The position numbers and the translations under genes are program-made. This document shows, in pieces, positions 45,409-56,357 of a DNA stretch of 64,000 nt. The notes below the pieces were generated by a model. It did not search any database. It was not told the origin of the DNA and saw nothing but the letters and a program-made list of their open reading frames with translations. Origin of the DNA: Macrolepiota albuminosa (taxonomy: Eukaryota; Basidiomycota; Agaricomycetes; Agaricales; Agaricaceae); NCBI GenBank assembly GCA_027475525.1, contig JAMWFC010000049.1, positions 1,365,297 to 1,429,296 of the forward strand. The letters are read 5' to 3'. The stretch's first letter is position 1. Every line of letters starts with the position of its first letter.

Positions 45409-46872
45409 TGTCGTCCCCTATCCAACACCTACCTGCTCCCTTACTACAACCCCGAGATTCTTCTCCAGTTCCAATCGAGACTGACCCCGTAGATTCCACC
45501 TGACCTACCACGCCCGTCACCTCTACACAACCAAATATTCCCTGTTTTACCCCTAGAACGCCCAGGTCTGGTGTACATCCACCCACCCCGGAGGGTGACT
45601 TAGGCTTGGACGACGAGATGGCATTCTCACCTGGCCAAATTCCGAAGGGCTGCCAGCTCATCGTGCATGGATGTGTACCTAGCAATCCGTCTCAAGGTGT
45701 TGCGTGCTGAAGGGTCTTTTAGGAAGATCTTCCCAGACTCGATCGCCACCCCCCATCAGCTGTGGGACTATAATGAGAACCCAACTCGCAGGATCCTGGG
45801 TGATCAGGTCACCAGAGGAGCTGATCAAATCACGAGTACCATAAAGTCGATGGCTGCAGAGATTCGCGAATTGAGAAACGAGGTTTGATCGGTTCAACTC
45901 AAGCAAGATGATGTGTCCTCGGCTCAACTGAAATTGATGGATCAAGTTTTATTGCTCGACCAGAGAATCTGTATCACGCAACAGGCTCTGCTTGTACAAG
46001 GTTGTGAAGAAAAGATTCGGTCTTGGGTGGTGGAGTTGGAGTCCCAAATAGGGAGCCTTCGGGTGTCCTTATTGTTCCCGGCCAGTCAACAAAAAAGGGA
46101 CGATATTCAGTCTGCACTTGACTTGCTGATTTCTGAACTAGACACGAAAAGGATTGAGCTCTCATCAGCATCTGAACAGTTCTCCAGTGTCATCAGAAAT
46201 GGTCCCCCCATTAATTCATTGCCAGCACCTCAGTCCAATACTGTATCCACCGTTGAACAGCCTTCAAAACGCACCCCCAAAAATTCCCCATCGGTTCCAG
46301 CTACTAGGCTCCGAAAGAAGAGAAAGACGATGGAGGACTTGCCTGTTGTCAAAACTGTTCCAGAATCTCCCATCATGCACCCTAGTGCAGATATGGTATG
46401 TTCTGGTTACGTGTTGAGTTTTACGTATGTTTCCGTTAATACAGGTGCCCCCTCTCTCAGACTCCCAGCCAATGAAAAGAACCCACAATTGCCTGTCTCG
46501 ACCTCAAGGGTCAGGGCCAACTCCCGTTGGGTTATGTGGAGGGGAAATCTGAATAGTTTGGGTTCCTTGGCAAAGAGGGCACCCATTTCCTTTTTGAATT
46601 GTCACGGACATATGTTATCCTATACTTTACGCACTACTCTCTCCACTTTTATCTCTAAACTCGTGCATGGTCCTAAGGACACCAATTATAGCTCACACTC
46701 AACTGTGACGTGCAGATCAACTACATACACGGATTCAACTCCGACTTATATACAATTGATTAGTCTAAAGCACTTTGGGGCATGGCAGAGATTTCTGGAG
46801 AAACATCCGTTAGAAACAAGTCATGTGACTTCCAACAAGTGTTTCTCCAGAAAAACTAAAAGTATAAATTGA
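45409..46872 (+). pseudogene. Decayed coiled-coil TE-associated gene
   Basis: Start MSSPIQHLPAPLLQPRDSS at 45409, then a proline-rich part (TPRSGVHPPTPEGDLGLDDE), a segment IRLKVLRAEGSFRKIFPDS, and a long coiled coil (STIKSMAAEIRELRNEV, AQLKLMDQVLLLDQRI..ISELDTKRIELSSASEQ), followed by a basic tail RLRKKRKT. It resembles Gag-adjacent unknown proteins of Agaricomycetes (from memory). Lesions: TGA at 45501-45503 and 45886-45888, and a frameshift near 45655. The frame after about 46400 looks non-coding and may be read-through. Confidence 0.55.
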
Positions 46873-47190
46873 GAAATAGTAAAAAAAACACTTATTGTGT
46901 TTTTTGTGTGTTTCTTGAGCTATTTTTAAAAATTTTCTTTCTCTATTTCTCAAGAAATATGTGGGGAACACAAATTGTGTTTCTAGACTGTTTCTTGAAA
47001 AATATGGCACATGTATCTTTTGGTTTTTCTAAAGTTATCTTTGTAATTTTTTTATCAAATGTTTTTCAATAAACTTTCTTTGTGTTGTTTTAGAAAAATA
47101 AATTGTAAAAACATGATGTATTTCTAAAAAAAGACCGATTAGAAATTCTTTAAATGTTTCTCAAGAAAGATCAATTAGAAACACTGTCGC
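46789..47190. repeat. AT-rich insertion with TTTCT/AGAAA palindromes
   Basis: About 400 bp far richer in A+T than its flanks, with repeated TGTTTCT(C/T)..AGAAA and ATTAGAAA(C) strings in both orientations at its ends (TTCTGGAGAAACATCCGTTA on the left; GTTTCTCAAGAAAGATCAAT on the right). It looks like a MITE-like or foldback insertion; no target duplication found. Confidence 0.4.
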
Positions 47191-47343
47191 GTCGATGAGC
47201 GTGGCGCTGATCACACGACGAGCGCACGCTGATCTTCTTCCTCATCGGTCTGGTACACTCGCGTGCAGCTAATGTAGCGATAGGCAACAATATATTGGTT
47301 TATGCAGTACAAGAAATGCAATAGTAATGACAAAAAAAGGCGC

Positions 47344-47993
47344 TCACATAAAAAAAATTAAACGGCAGGTGAAATCAAGAAAAGCTTTCATTGAAAATGA
47401 AAGAACAGCCAACGCAAAAATGATGACGAGGGGAATGATCACATAGGGATGGGAAGCAATTACAACAGAAAGAATGGCAATGCAGCTAGTGTAAACAGTG
47501 AAGGTCGTAAAGATGGCTGTAACAAGAAAAATAAAGACAAAGCTTGGGGACAAGAAGTTCAGCATGGTCAATGGGCATAAGATTTTGAGGATATCCGGCA
47601 TTACAATGTAGGTGACGGCCAATGCCGTGGTAATAGACGATGACGTGCTGCATAACTCAATCATACGCGTAGCAAACCCGTTAACAACATATTTTCCTTG
47701 AGGTAATGCCATGGTGGCCATCATTAAGCTGCGAAACATCGTTAAAAGTTCGGTAATAGACTCCTTCAGGCGAGTACTAACGCGCTCAAGGCAATCGACT
47801 TTTCAAGGGAGATTGTAAGAACAGCACAAAGAACAGCACAATGACAGCAACAAACCACAAGCAAGTATTCGACGCAGTGGGCCCGGGACCTATCCATAAT
47901 CCTAACCCGCTCATCCTCCATTTCTGGTCTTTCCAAGTGAGATGTAAAGCTCCAGATGCGGAGCAAGGCCGAAACGGGAGAGGTAGTAGGCAT
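47344..47993 (-). CDS. Possible small membrane protein, model uncertain
   Basis: The frame 47344-47739 encodes about 130 residues with three or four hydrophobic segments (for example MLNFLSPSFVFIFLVTAIF and PYVIIPLVIIFALAVLSF). Upstream, to 47993, frames contain another hydrophobic stretch (WFVAVIVLFFVLFLQ in one frame) but the joins are not clear; either an intron or a frameshift lies near 47790. No family recognised. Confidence 0.35.
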
Positions 47994-48087
47994 GTAAGAT
48001 GGTTGCGTGGTGTGAAGGCAGGAAATTAAAGACGTGTGTGTATTAATCCTTAGTTCTCGCAGGGCAGATCGACTCTGACCGGCCCTT

Positions 48088-48463
48088 ACCCTCCCTCATC
48101 CGATCCTCAGCTGCCCCAGGGCTCCTCAGAAAGGACCAAATGCCCTCTCTCACCCTCCATGATGACGAACGGAGCGTCGAAAACGTTTCGCACGGCTGCG
48201 ATTGGCCATTACAACGTCCACATCCTCCCCCCCATCACCCCCTCCCTCATCCGATCCTCAGCTGCCCCAGGGCTCCTCAGAGAGGACCAAATGCCCTCTC
48301 TCACCCTCCATGATGATGAACGGAGCGTCGAAAACGTTTCGCACAGCCGTGATTGGCCATTGCAACGTCCACATCCTCCCCCCCATCACCCCCTCCCTCA
48401 TCCGATCCTCAGCTGCCCCAGGGCTCCTCAGAAAGGACCAAATGCCCTCTCTCACCCTCCATG
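48088..48463. repeat. 151-bp minisatellite, about 2.5 units
   Basis: CCTCCCTCATCCGATCCTCAGC.. recurs at 48090, 48241 and 48392, exact 151-bp period, with few mismatches. Each full unit contains GATTGGCCATT (an inverted CCAAT box). Open frames through it are by-products of the repeat. It lies upstream of the possible membrane-protein gene. Confidence 0.9.
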
Positions 48464-49377
48464 GTGGCAAACGGAACGTGCAGACGTGCAGGGAAGACAA
48501 CTAGAACGTGTGATATCACAGTCTGGAGAACCACTGGGAGGCGGGGAGGGCTGAGTTCTTAGCGTAAGCGTATAGTCGTCTAGTAGAGACACTGATGCCG
48601 TCAAAGAGGTAGTGGAGGAAGCTGAAGAAGGCTCCATCTCTGTCTCTGTCTCAATGTGCACAGAGCGCGTCGTATCAGTGTCAGTCTCGGTTCCTTTGTC
48701 TTCCAGGTACTGCGCGCCCAGACAGTCGATCTCCGCCCGTCCTCCGTCTGACTCTGCAAACTTTCATTTCTGGGAGGAGAGTAGAGAGCGACGAAACGCC
48801 CTCTAACTGCAGAGCCAAACATCGCAACCTTGAAGTATGTACATTCTTCCGTCGCGTACCAAAAATACAAATTCAAAAGACTATGTACAAAAAAATCAAA
48901 ACGGTATCATCTGTGGACTTTCAGTAAACAAAGCGGACACTTTCTTATGCCAATCTTACCGCGAACATTGGACGTTGACCCCTGACAGTCTCTATCGCTT
49001 CATTTCGAGTAAAGTCTTCAGTACTTGCATGGCTGATACCTATAAATGAAATGTCTAGTTTTATGCACTAAGAGAGACACCAGTACTTACATTTGAAGAA
49101 ATGAAATCGACTTTTTGGATGTTTTCCGTAGTCTGTATGTATCGGTTTAGTGGAGTAATTATAATTAGTATGCATGTTAGTTGACTCACCAGATATAATG
49201 ACAGAGCCGCGTGGATACATCTTACTTTTCGAGGCTTCATTGGAGGCCTAGAGATGCGGTAATTGAGGCTGAAGATTGATTCTTCAGAAAAGGAAGACAT
49301 GTCGAGTTCACTTGAGTGTTGTTGTTTTTAGCACAAAGAAACAAAGAAAAGAGATCACGGTAACATCACATACAGGA
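48464..49377. other. No gene seen
   Basis: Short frames on both strands without recognisable features. A Ser-rich minus-strand frame (48452-48661) and others have no splice-consistent extension. Confidence 0.4.
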
Positions 49378-49640
49378 CTACGAGGCTGCAGCCGAAACTT
49401 TGCAATATGGGAGACGGTCAAGTTGAATTACCAGCCTACAATAGAGTATGCTGAAGTTGAGGTGACGACTTTGCAAGACACGTGCATACGCGATCGTGAT
49501 CGTGGCTGTGCACGAGTCGACTTGTCGAGCGCCAGCACCGCCACACAGCACCGCCACACACTACGAGGCTACAAACTGAAACTTTGCAATATGATAGATA
49601 GTCAAGTTGAATTACAAGCGTACAAATAGACTATGCCGAA
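49378..49640. repeat. ~75-bp direct repeat, 183 bp apart
   Basis: CTACGAGGCT..GAAACTTTGCAATATG..GA..GTCAAGTTGAATTAC..TACAA occurs at 49378-49455 and again at 49561-49638. The second copy ends right at the stop codon of the 398-residue gene, so the unit may be a duplicated gene end/terminator region. Confidence 0.7.
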
Positions 49641-49645
49641 CCATT

Positions 49646-50898
49646 TCACCGAATATGAGGCAGCTGAATCTCAGGTTGAGGGTTGAGGGTGACTTGCAAT
49701 TGTGCGGCAAGGCTTTGAAACCAGGTATCACTGTAGAAGTTGAGAGGAAGGCAAGCCACAATGTCACTCAACGACCACGATGTATGATCATTGTTGCTGA
49801 TACGTCGGACTCGTGGTCTGGTGCCAGCGCGCGGGTTTCCATATGAGTTTGTTGTAGTCCTGTGGCTATCGATGAAGCGGAGGAGGCTTGTGACACGAGA
49901 ACTGCGCCACGTTTGTATTTTTGCCCTGTACTCGTAGGGCTCACCATCAGACTCGTCTGAGCTTTGACCATCCACACCGAGCAGCTCCATCATATGGAAC
50001 AAGATGTCCCAGCCCAAAACATCTATCATTTCTTCGCAAATGGCTTTCCGAGAGTGATACAGCTGCCAGATGCTCAGCAACTTGAATCTGTACTCATGTG
50101 AGATACATACCTCTGTCTGTCTCCTCCTCCTACGCTTAACCTTGCAGCTTCTCTGAAATTCTTCGCTGAACCGAACTTCAGCACTGTCCGCATCCTCATT
50201 CTCTCGAGGTCGCCGTTTATCGTAGGCCTTTCTCAGGGTGTCCAGACGGGCGATGAAGTGTTGAGCGACCCATGTAGGATCCAGATTCCTATGGGGATAC
50301 TTTTCTATGACACGTGCTGCAAACTGGTCGGCAAGTTCAAAATTCCATATATTCTGAGGGGAATGGATCCAGATTTGGGGTTTGTCAATGTTTGGTCCCG
50401 GAGCAGTGTCATCTGCGGCGAAATTTGCTACGTCGACAACAGACGCAAGAAGCTCTGGCTGCTCATTGACAACCTTGAAGAAGTCGACATCTTTCTCGGT
50501 ACCTAAAACGAATTTCATCTCCTCTCTAACGATGCGCATACGGGTATTGTGATAGTCGGTGCGATTGACACGTGTCTGAGGGACCTTGAAGGGGGATGTC
50601 CTGGGAACTAGTACCTTCCTCTGAGCGGGAGTACGGAGTCCATTCATCTGGTCCCGTAGCTCTTCCACTTCTTCTTCAAGTCTCCTGACCGTATTCAACA
50701 GGTAGTTGTCATCGTCTTCGTCATGTTGGTTATCATCGGGAGCACCGCCTCTGATGTCGTCTCCATGGGCAGGCTGAGCAAAATCGGAACTATGCGGGGC
50801 AGTGACCTAGAAGAGATGGAACGTTAGAGCATGCATCAAGACGTTAGAATGAAAGGGCATACAGTGTTGATAGAAGAGGGAAGCTGCAAGTCGCTCAT
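49646..50898 (-). CDS. Intact 398-residue protein of unknown function
   Basis: Exon 1 is ATG 50898 to 50863 (MSDLQLPSSINT), then a 56-nt intron (50807-50862; GTATGC..CTAG), then exon 2 from 50806 to TGA at 49646-49648. N-terminal half: an acidic stretch, a short coiled coil (VRRLEEEVEELRDQMNGLR) and basic DNA-binding-like text later (KVKRRRRRQTEVC). C-terminal half: GWDILFHMMELLGVDGQSSD and TSLLRFIDSH, conserved in a lineage-specific Agaricomycete family whose role I do not know. No internal stop, unlike its neighbours. Could be domesticated from a transposon. Confidence 0.75.
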
Positions 50899-51459
50899 AG
50901 TGTGCGTTCCGTGCGTTGACGATGATTCGGAGCAAGACGAAGCGAGCTCAAAGGACGAATCGTCTCAAGATTCCGAACTCCGATTCTTTGTTTGAGGGGT
51001 CATATGATTGTCTTTCGACTACAAACTTGCGAACAGCACGCTCATCGCCTTCAAACCACGCTCACCCCCTTTGGAACATCGCCTGTTCTGCTAAGTGATT
51101 GACAATGTGAAAATCAATGTCTCATGCGCAGGCTTTCCCAAATGAAAGAACTGGCTGGATCAATCGGCAATTAAAGAGTTGGCGGCTTGCAATTTGGGGA
51201 ACAGGAGACGCAGAAATATTGACAGTGCCCTGGAAGTGGTGTCCAAGCTGTCAAAGTTGGATTTATCATGTGAATGAACTTGTACAAGAGCAACAGGACT
51301 TGCTCCCACATGGCGACGAGGCTGCTGTATACTACGACCAAAAGTTGCTTTGCCAAATATTGGGCTAATGGACAGAAAAAATTTTCGGCGAGAAGTCTGT
51401 GAGAAAAGCAGAGTAGCAGAGAGAAAGATAAGTAGAGAACCAGAGAGCTCGGGGAGAAA
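50899..51459. other. Intergenic; promoter side of the 398-residue gene
   Basis: No gene recognised. The part 50930-51000 resembles 55395-55450 upstream of the coiled-coil gene (GAGCTCAAAG..GA(T)TCC(C)GAA..CCG(A/G)TTCTTTGT), suggesting related promoters. Confidence 0.4.
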
Positions 51460-51603
51460 ACAGGCGAGCTTGGTGAACCCAAACCTCGAGGGAAAAAACG
51501 AGTTTGGGTGAACCCAGAACTTGAGGAAAAGGAACGAGCTTGGGTGAACCCAGAACTCGAGGAAAAGGAACGAGCTTGGGTGAACCCAGAACTCGAGGTA
51601 GCT
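51460..51603. repeat. 36-bp minisatellite with internal hairpin
   Basis: About four units of GAGCTTGGGTGAACCCAGAA-CTCGAGGAAAAGGAAC, period 36 bp for the last three. Each unit holds the stem TGGGT-GA-ACCCA flanked by GAG..CTC. A single copy lies far away at 59225-59249. Confidence 0.85.
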
Positions 51604-51983
51604 CGTGTGGTGGTGTGGTTGCAAGGAGTCAGACACACTGGATTTACATAATGCCCATGGGATTCCTCCCATCCACATTACTAAGCAACTTCTCTTGATT
51701 GCCTTTATCTCTTATGTAACGTAGTTGGGAATAAAATATTCATTCTCATTCTCATGCCATTAAATTCAGCGACATAGATATCCCATTACTCTACCTTTGG
51801 CTTTTGGTTTTCTTTATGTGTAGTAATAGCAAACTGCTGAAAGCCATAATGATCAAAGACATTTTATTTGTGGAAGTATGTAAATGTACTAAGTAACCAT
51901 TTCATGAAACTTATTCTCGTCGGTAACTCCTGAAACCCTGGTAAGCCCATAACTTGGCCTTACAATTTTCCCTACCATCCACT
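51604..51983. other. No gene seen; 3' flank of coiled-coil gene
   Basis: No coding features. It probably includes the 3' untranslated region and polyadenylation region of the minus-strand coiled-coil gene. Confidence 0.4.
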
Positions 51984-54900
51984 TCACTCGACCCCCATCT
52001 GAAGCGTAGAACCGTCGTTGCCTTTTGCATTGTTACCAACCCTACCACTGTCATCCTCGAGGACGAGGATTCCCACACGTTCACGGGTTGAGACCATACC
52101 TCCGTGTGAATATCTAGGAGAAGCGGCAAAGGACGACAATGGAACAGAAAGTGACGGGCCAGGACAATCAGATGCTGAGGGAGTGCTAGATACCACAGGG
52201 AACTTCGATAGCTGCTGAGAATGGCGCGGTTTGTCAATCGCCACATAATTGTCTCGGGATCGGCGATTCGAATTCCTTGTTTGTCTGCCCGTGATCACAG
52301 AAATCGAACTGTAAATGCCACGCTCATATGGTGTCTCTTTAGACTGCACTTGTTTACTGATGGATGGACGGCCACTAATATACATGTACTGTATCGATAG
52401 AAGAAGTTTAGTCCAAAGCGGAAAAGGATAAGAGCTTGACTTCCCTTTTCACCGAACAATCTATCCATCGAGTCTAAGTCTACGTGTGACAGTCTAGTTT
52501 GCTGTCTTCCTGCACAAATGTGTTGCGGTTGTTGGAGCTGGGCAAAAGCCATGGCTGGATTTCCATCAATGACCATGTCTTCACCACCTTGAGGTGGACC
52601 CCGGCTTGGCGCAGATTCTAGGTCGTCTTGGGCGGGCTCTCGTGTAGGAACCTATTTATAGACATGGAGACGGAAATCAACATAATATGATCACAATCTC
52701 ACAGATTCTTGTCCATGCATAACTACATCTTCAAGTGTCGCCGGCATACCCTGGAACATCTCCAACTCCGGTATTTTGGCCTTCTCGGCTTCAATGGCTT
52801 GCAACCGGGATCGCACGTCCTCTAATTCGGCATCCAGTGAGTCCACCTTTGCCTTGTACGTCGTTAAGGACTGGCGGGCCGTAATTAATGACTGTTCAAG
52901 TGTTGCCTTGTCCTGTTGTTCGAGAAGTTGAGCTGCTATAATGGAACTAGATAGAAGTACCGACAGCCGACAATTTCTCGACAGAGGCATCTGATGTTCG
53001 TATTTCTTGCTGCTGGCAAAGAGACTTGGAAAAAATTGATAGACATGAGCTTACGACTAACTTACATTGGCATGTGCTGATGCCAATTCATCTTGCATGG
53101 CCGAAAGCCTGAGGAGTAGAACCTCGATAGTCTTGTCCCTGGCGGAGACCTCGTTGTGAGCAATAGTCAATTTGTTCTCGAATTCCGTGCTCAGAGATGC
53201 GGAGGACGCCTTCTCGGTTCGCAATTGGTCCAGAAGAGATATTCTTTCCGCCTCGACAGCAGCAACTTTGGCATCTTGTGTTTGAAGCATCGTCTGCATT
53301 GCTAGTGCCTCATCTTTCACCTCCTGAGATGAGACAGTGAGCATAAAGACAACAACTCGGATGTAAAATAGCATACCTTGAGTAAAGCATCGAAAGCCTT
53401 GTCTTTCTCATCCAACGCAGATTGTACATGGTCCTTATCGCACTGCAGGGCATCCAGAGCACCTGTCACCCTCTGTAGCTTGATGGCTTTGTCACTAATC
53501 TCGTTGTGAGCCATAGTCAATTTGTTCTCGAATTCCGTGCTCAGAGATGCGGAGGACGCCTTCTCGGTTCGCAATTGGTCCAGAAGAGATATTTTTTCCG
53601 CCTCGACAGCAGCAACTTTGGCATCTTGTGTTTGAAGCGTCGTCTGCATTGCTAGCACCTCATCTTTCACCTCATGAGATGAGACAGTGAGCATAAAGAC
53701 AACAACTCGGATGTAAAATAGCATACCTTGAGTAAAGCATCGAAAGCCTTGTCTTTCTCATCCAACGCAGATTGTACGCGGTCCTTGTCGCACTGCAGGG
53801 CATCCAGAGCACCTGTCACTCTCTGTAGCTCGATGACTTTGTCACCAATTGCCTTCGTCGCCGCCTCCTTTGTTTCCTGCAGAGGTGGTGAGATACAAAA
53901 GAAGGGTAATGGAAAAGCAGACCTTGACAGCTTCTTCCTTTTCCTGCCGCAGGGCGTCAAAGGTGGTTGTCATCCTCCGCAATTCATCGTCCCGTTCCTT
54001 AATTGCTTTGATCGCCCCATCATTTTCTTCCTGCAGATAATCCCTCTGCTGTCGCAGGGCATCTAAAGCTCTTGTTAGGCCCTGAAGCTCAACGGTTTTC
54101 TCCTGGATAGCCCTGGCCTTGGCGTCATTGACTTCCTGCAGAATGATGGTGGTGAGAGAAGAAAAGATGTATACGGGGTTAAACCTACCTTCAGTGCGGC
54201 ATGGAAGGCCATGGCTTTCTGTTCCAAAGTAGCTCGCACTCCGTCATTTTCTCGTTGTAGGGCTATCAACGCAGTTTCTGCTTTCTTTTGTTCTTTCAAT
54301 GCTTCGGTCACCTCGTCTTTTGCTTCCTGCAAAGCAATAGAAAGCTCAGTATCTTTCTCCTTTCCCTATGACGGAATAAGAAACCATAATCGATAAGCTA
54401 AGGAGTAGACGATAGATTTACCTTCATAGTGGTCTCATATCTGTCAAAGGACGATTCCCTTGCTTCCAACATGGCCTGATAACTCTCGCTAGCATGGATC
54501 ATTTTGCGTCTCATCCTTTCTAGCTGAATGTCCTTCTTCTCTATTGTCTTTTGTGCCCTCCATAGATCCTCTTGTAGACAAGAGAGCTGGCCAGGGAGCG
54601 CACTTTCTGGGGCAGCGGCTGAGGTACCATTTCCGAGGTTGTTCTTGTTTTCACAGGATCCAAACTATTTGAGTTCAGTTAGCGTCTTCCTTAAAACTCA
54701 ATCTCGACGAACAGACACCTCCTTCTGCCTTGTGGAGGCCTGATCTGGAAGCGGGCAATCAGTTTGTATTTCGCGGGTGATCTGCTAGTTGAAGTCTCAA
54801 TTAGTAAATTTTGAGAACTCGTCCACATAAAACCCACTGTAATCGGTCCCAGACTTGCAGATTCATAGAGTTGAAGACGTCTTAGTAGTTCAGATTTCTC

Positions 54901-55279
54901 ACATTCCAACTTTGCCACCTGCTCAAGGTTTTGTCAAATACCGGATAGAAATCCGGACAACCCACCTGTAACCACATCATCTTATTTTCAAGACTGTGAG
55001 ATAGCTATGAAAGCAAGGTCAATGGATGATAAACATTAATAGAAAGAAGTTGTAATCACAGTTAGAGAGACCGTATCTTCATTGTCTTTTTTGATTCTAA
55101 GACGCTTCTGGGGCCGCGGAGTTACATGGAAGATATTAAGCCCCATACTCTCAGGCTGGACAGGAGGGGGATTATCCAGCCTAGCAGGGGCAGTAATCTG
55201 GAAGGGATACAATATGTCAGAGCATGCATCCGAAAGAAATGACAGCAGAACATACAATGTCATCAGAATCTCTGTTCAT
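51984..55279 (-). CDS. Large multi-exon coiled-coil protein
   Basis: Start ATG 55279 (MNRDSDDI, exon 55256-55279), a 58-nt intron (55198-55255), then exons each ending in AAG|GTA-type donors. Exon texts in order: APARLDNPPPVQPESMG, LSHSLENKMMWLQ, VAKLECEKSELLRRLQLYES, a Gln/Glu/Lys-rich run (LERMRRKMIHASESYQAMLE), EAKDEVTEALKEQKKAETAL, EVNDAKARAIQEKTVELQGL, ETKEAATKAIGDKVIELQRV, two near-identical EVKDE(V/A)LAMQT(T/M)LQTQD exons, AQLLEQQDKATLEQSL, and a Ser-rich, non-coiled tail (SSISVITGRQTRNSNRRSRD..) to the stop at 51984. Heptad character dominates, as in myosin-tail or SMC-like proteins, but I see no motor or ATPase. Internal exons are mutually similar, so the gene grew by exon duplication. 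No nonsense codon found. Confidence 0.7.
53151..53850 (-). repeat. 350-bp tandem exon-intron duplication
   Basis: 53151-53500 and 53501-53850 align end to end with about 14 differences by hand count (about 96% identical). The unit includes a whole exon, the intron (GTATGC..CATCTCAG) and part of the next exon, all with frame and splice sites kept in both copies. Confidence 0.9.
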
Positions 55280-55340
55280 GGGATTGGAAGGCTGCAAGTC
55301 ACTATGGTTCCAATAAGATAGCAGCCGTTTAAAGGGGAAA

Positions 55341-55640
55341 GTCGCGTGTCATGTTAAAAGCGGACAAAGAGCTCAAAGAGAGCTCAAAGAGAGCTCAAAG
55401 GGCACGTGGAGATCCCGAATTCCGGTTCTTTGTCGAACGCATGCGTTATCAGCGATCTGAAAAGACAAAGACAAAGGAGATCCCTGTTTAATCGCGTGTC
55501 ATGTTAAAAGCGGACAAAGAGATCAAAGAGAGCTCAAAGATAGCTCAAAGAAAAAAAAGGACAGCACGTGGAGATCCCAGCATGCATTATCAGCGATCTG
55601 AAAAGACAAAGACAAAGGAGATCCCTGTTTTAAGCTGCTA
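55341..55640. repeat. ~150-bp promoter-region tandem duplication with E-boxes
   Basis: TCGCGTGTCATGTTAAAAGCGGACAAAGAG..(AGAGCTCAAAG)n..GCACGTGGAGATCCC..TTATCAGCGATCTGAAAAG.. occurs at about 55341-55490 and 55492-55633. Each copy has one CACGTG E-box and a short AGAGAGCTCAAAG array of different length. It sits between two divergently transcribed genes (starts at 55279 minus and 55733 plus). Confidence 0.85.
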
Positions 55641-55732
55641 GAGGCTATGGATGACCTTACTGTTGACTTCAAGTCTACTCCCTCATCGCCTTGAAACGCG
55701 TTACCGACTCTTTACCTAGTTGTCAGCACGAC

Positions 55733-56300
55733 ATGGTCACCTCGCTCGAACCCTTTACACCTTCTAGTAAAGTGAGCTACCTTGCAGCCGCAAATCCTTC
55801 TGCAAATCTGACTCGAACGCAGGACTGGTCTAGTAACGTCGATGGGCGATATTATTCTGCAACATACAGCCGACCCGTCACCAGAAGGGTCCAGTGTCAG
55901 ACGAATTGCCGTGGAAGACGACCCTACCTTGAATTTATATTACAGAACCATAAGCTTCAGCCACATATACACCACACCATTGTAACCATCATCAGGAGGC
56001 ATCAGACAGTCCGCTATCACCTATTCTTCAAAAACCATGTCAATCTCCCACTGAATCACCATGTCCTCGCCTCGTCGGACAGAAACTGGCGCGGAGATAT
56101 CTTCGTCATCCGTAAGGGTACTCATTCCGAATTCGTCAATGTTAGGCGCGAGGACAACACCCTAATCAATTTTGCAGTACGCAGGTAAGGCGTCATTCAC
56201 CCTCCGATCCTTACCGTGCTCAGGACTGTGTAGTTTTGTCAGCCGAACTCATCAGGGGCGACTCCGTATCCCCAAAGACTTGACCTTCCAAATGCATTAG
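55733..56300 (+). CDS. Small protein of unknown function, two exons
   Basis: ATG at 55733; exon 1 to 56184, a 58-nt intron (56185-56242; CAG|GTAAGG..TTGTCAG), exon 2 to TAG at 56298-56300, giving 169 residues. Contains LEFILQNHKLQPHIHHTIVT, RHQTVRYHLFFKNHVNLPLN and WRGDIFVIRKG..SEFVNVR, which I recognise as a common Agaricomycete family of unknown role. No stop inside. Shares a repeat-bearing intergenic region with the coiled-coil gene. Confidence 0.65.
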
Positions 56301-56357
56301 ATACTCATAGGCGCTATCAATGTCTCTTAATGTATTTACATGGAAATGTTCGACGAA

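Noticed and set aside
48159..48554. 131-residue plus-strand frame
   Set aside because: It runs through the 151-bp minisatellite and repeats its own sequence; there is no independent coding evidence.
51160..51678. Leu/Ser/Phe-rich repeat protein on the minus strand
   Set aside because: The frame is produced by the 36-bp minisatellite (period divisible by three) and has no start context or neighbours supporting a gene.
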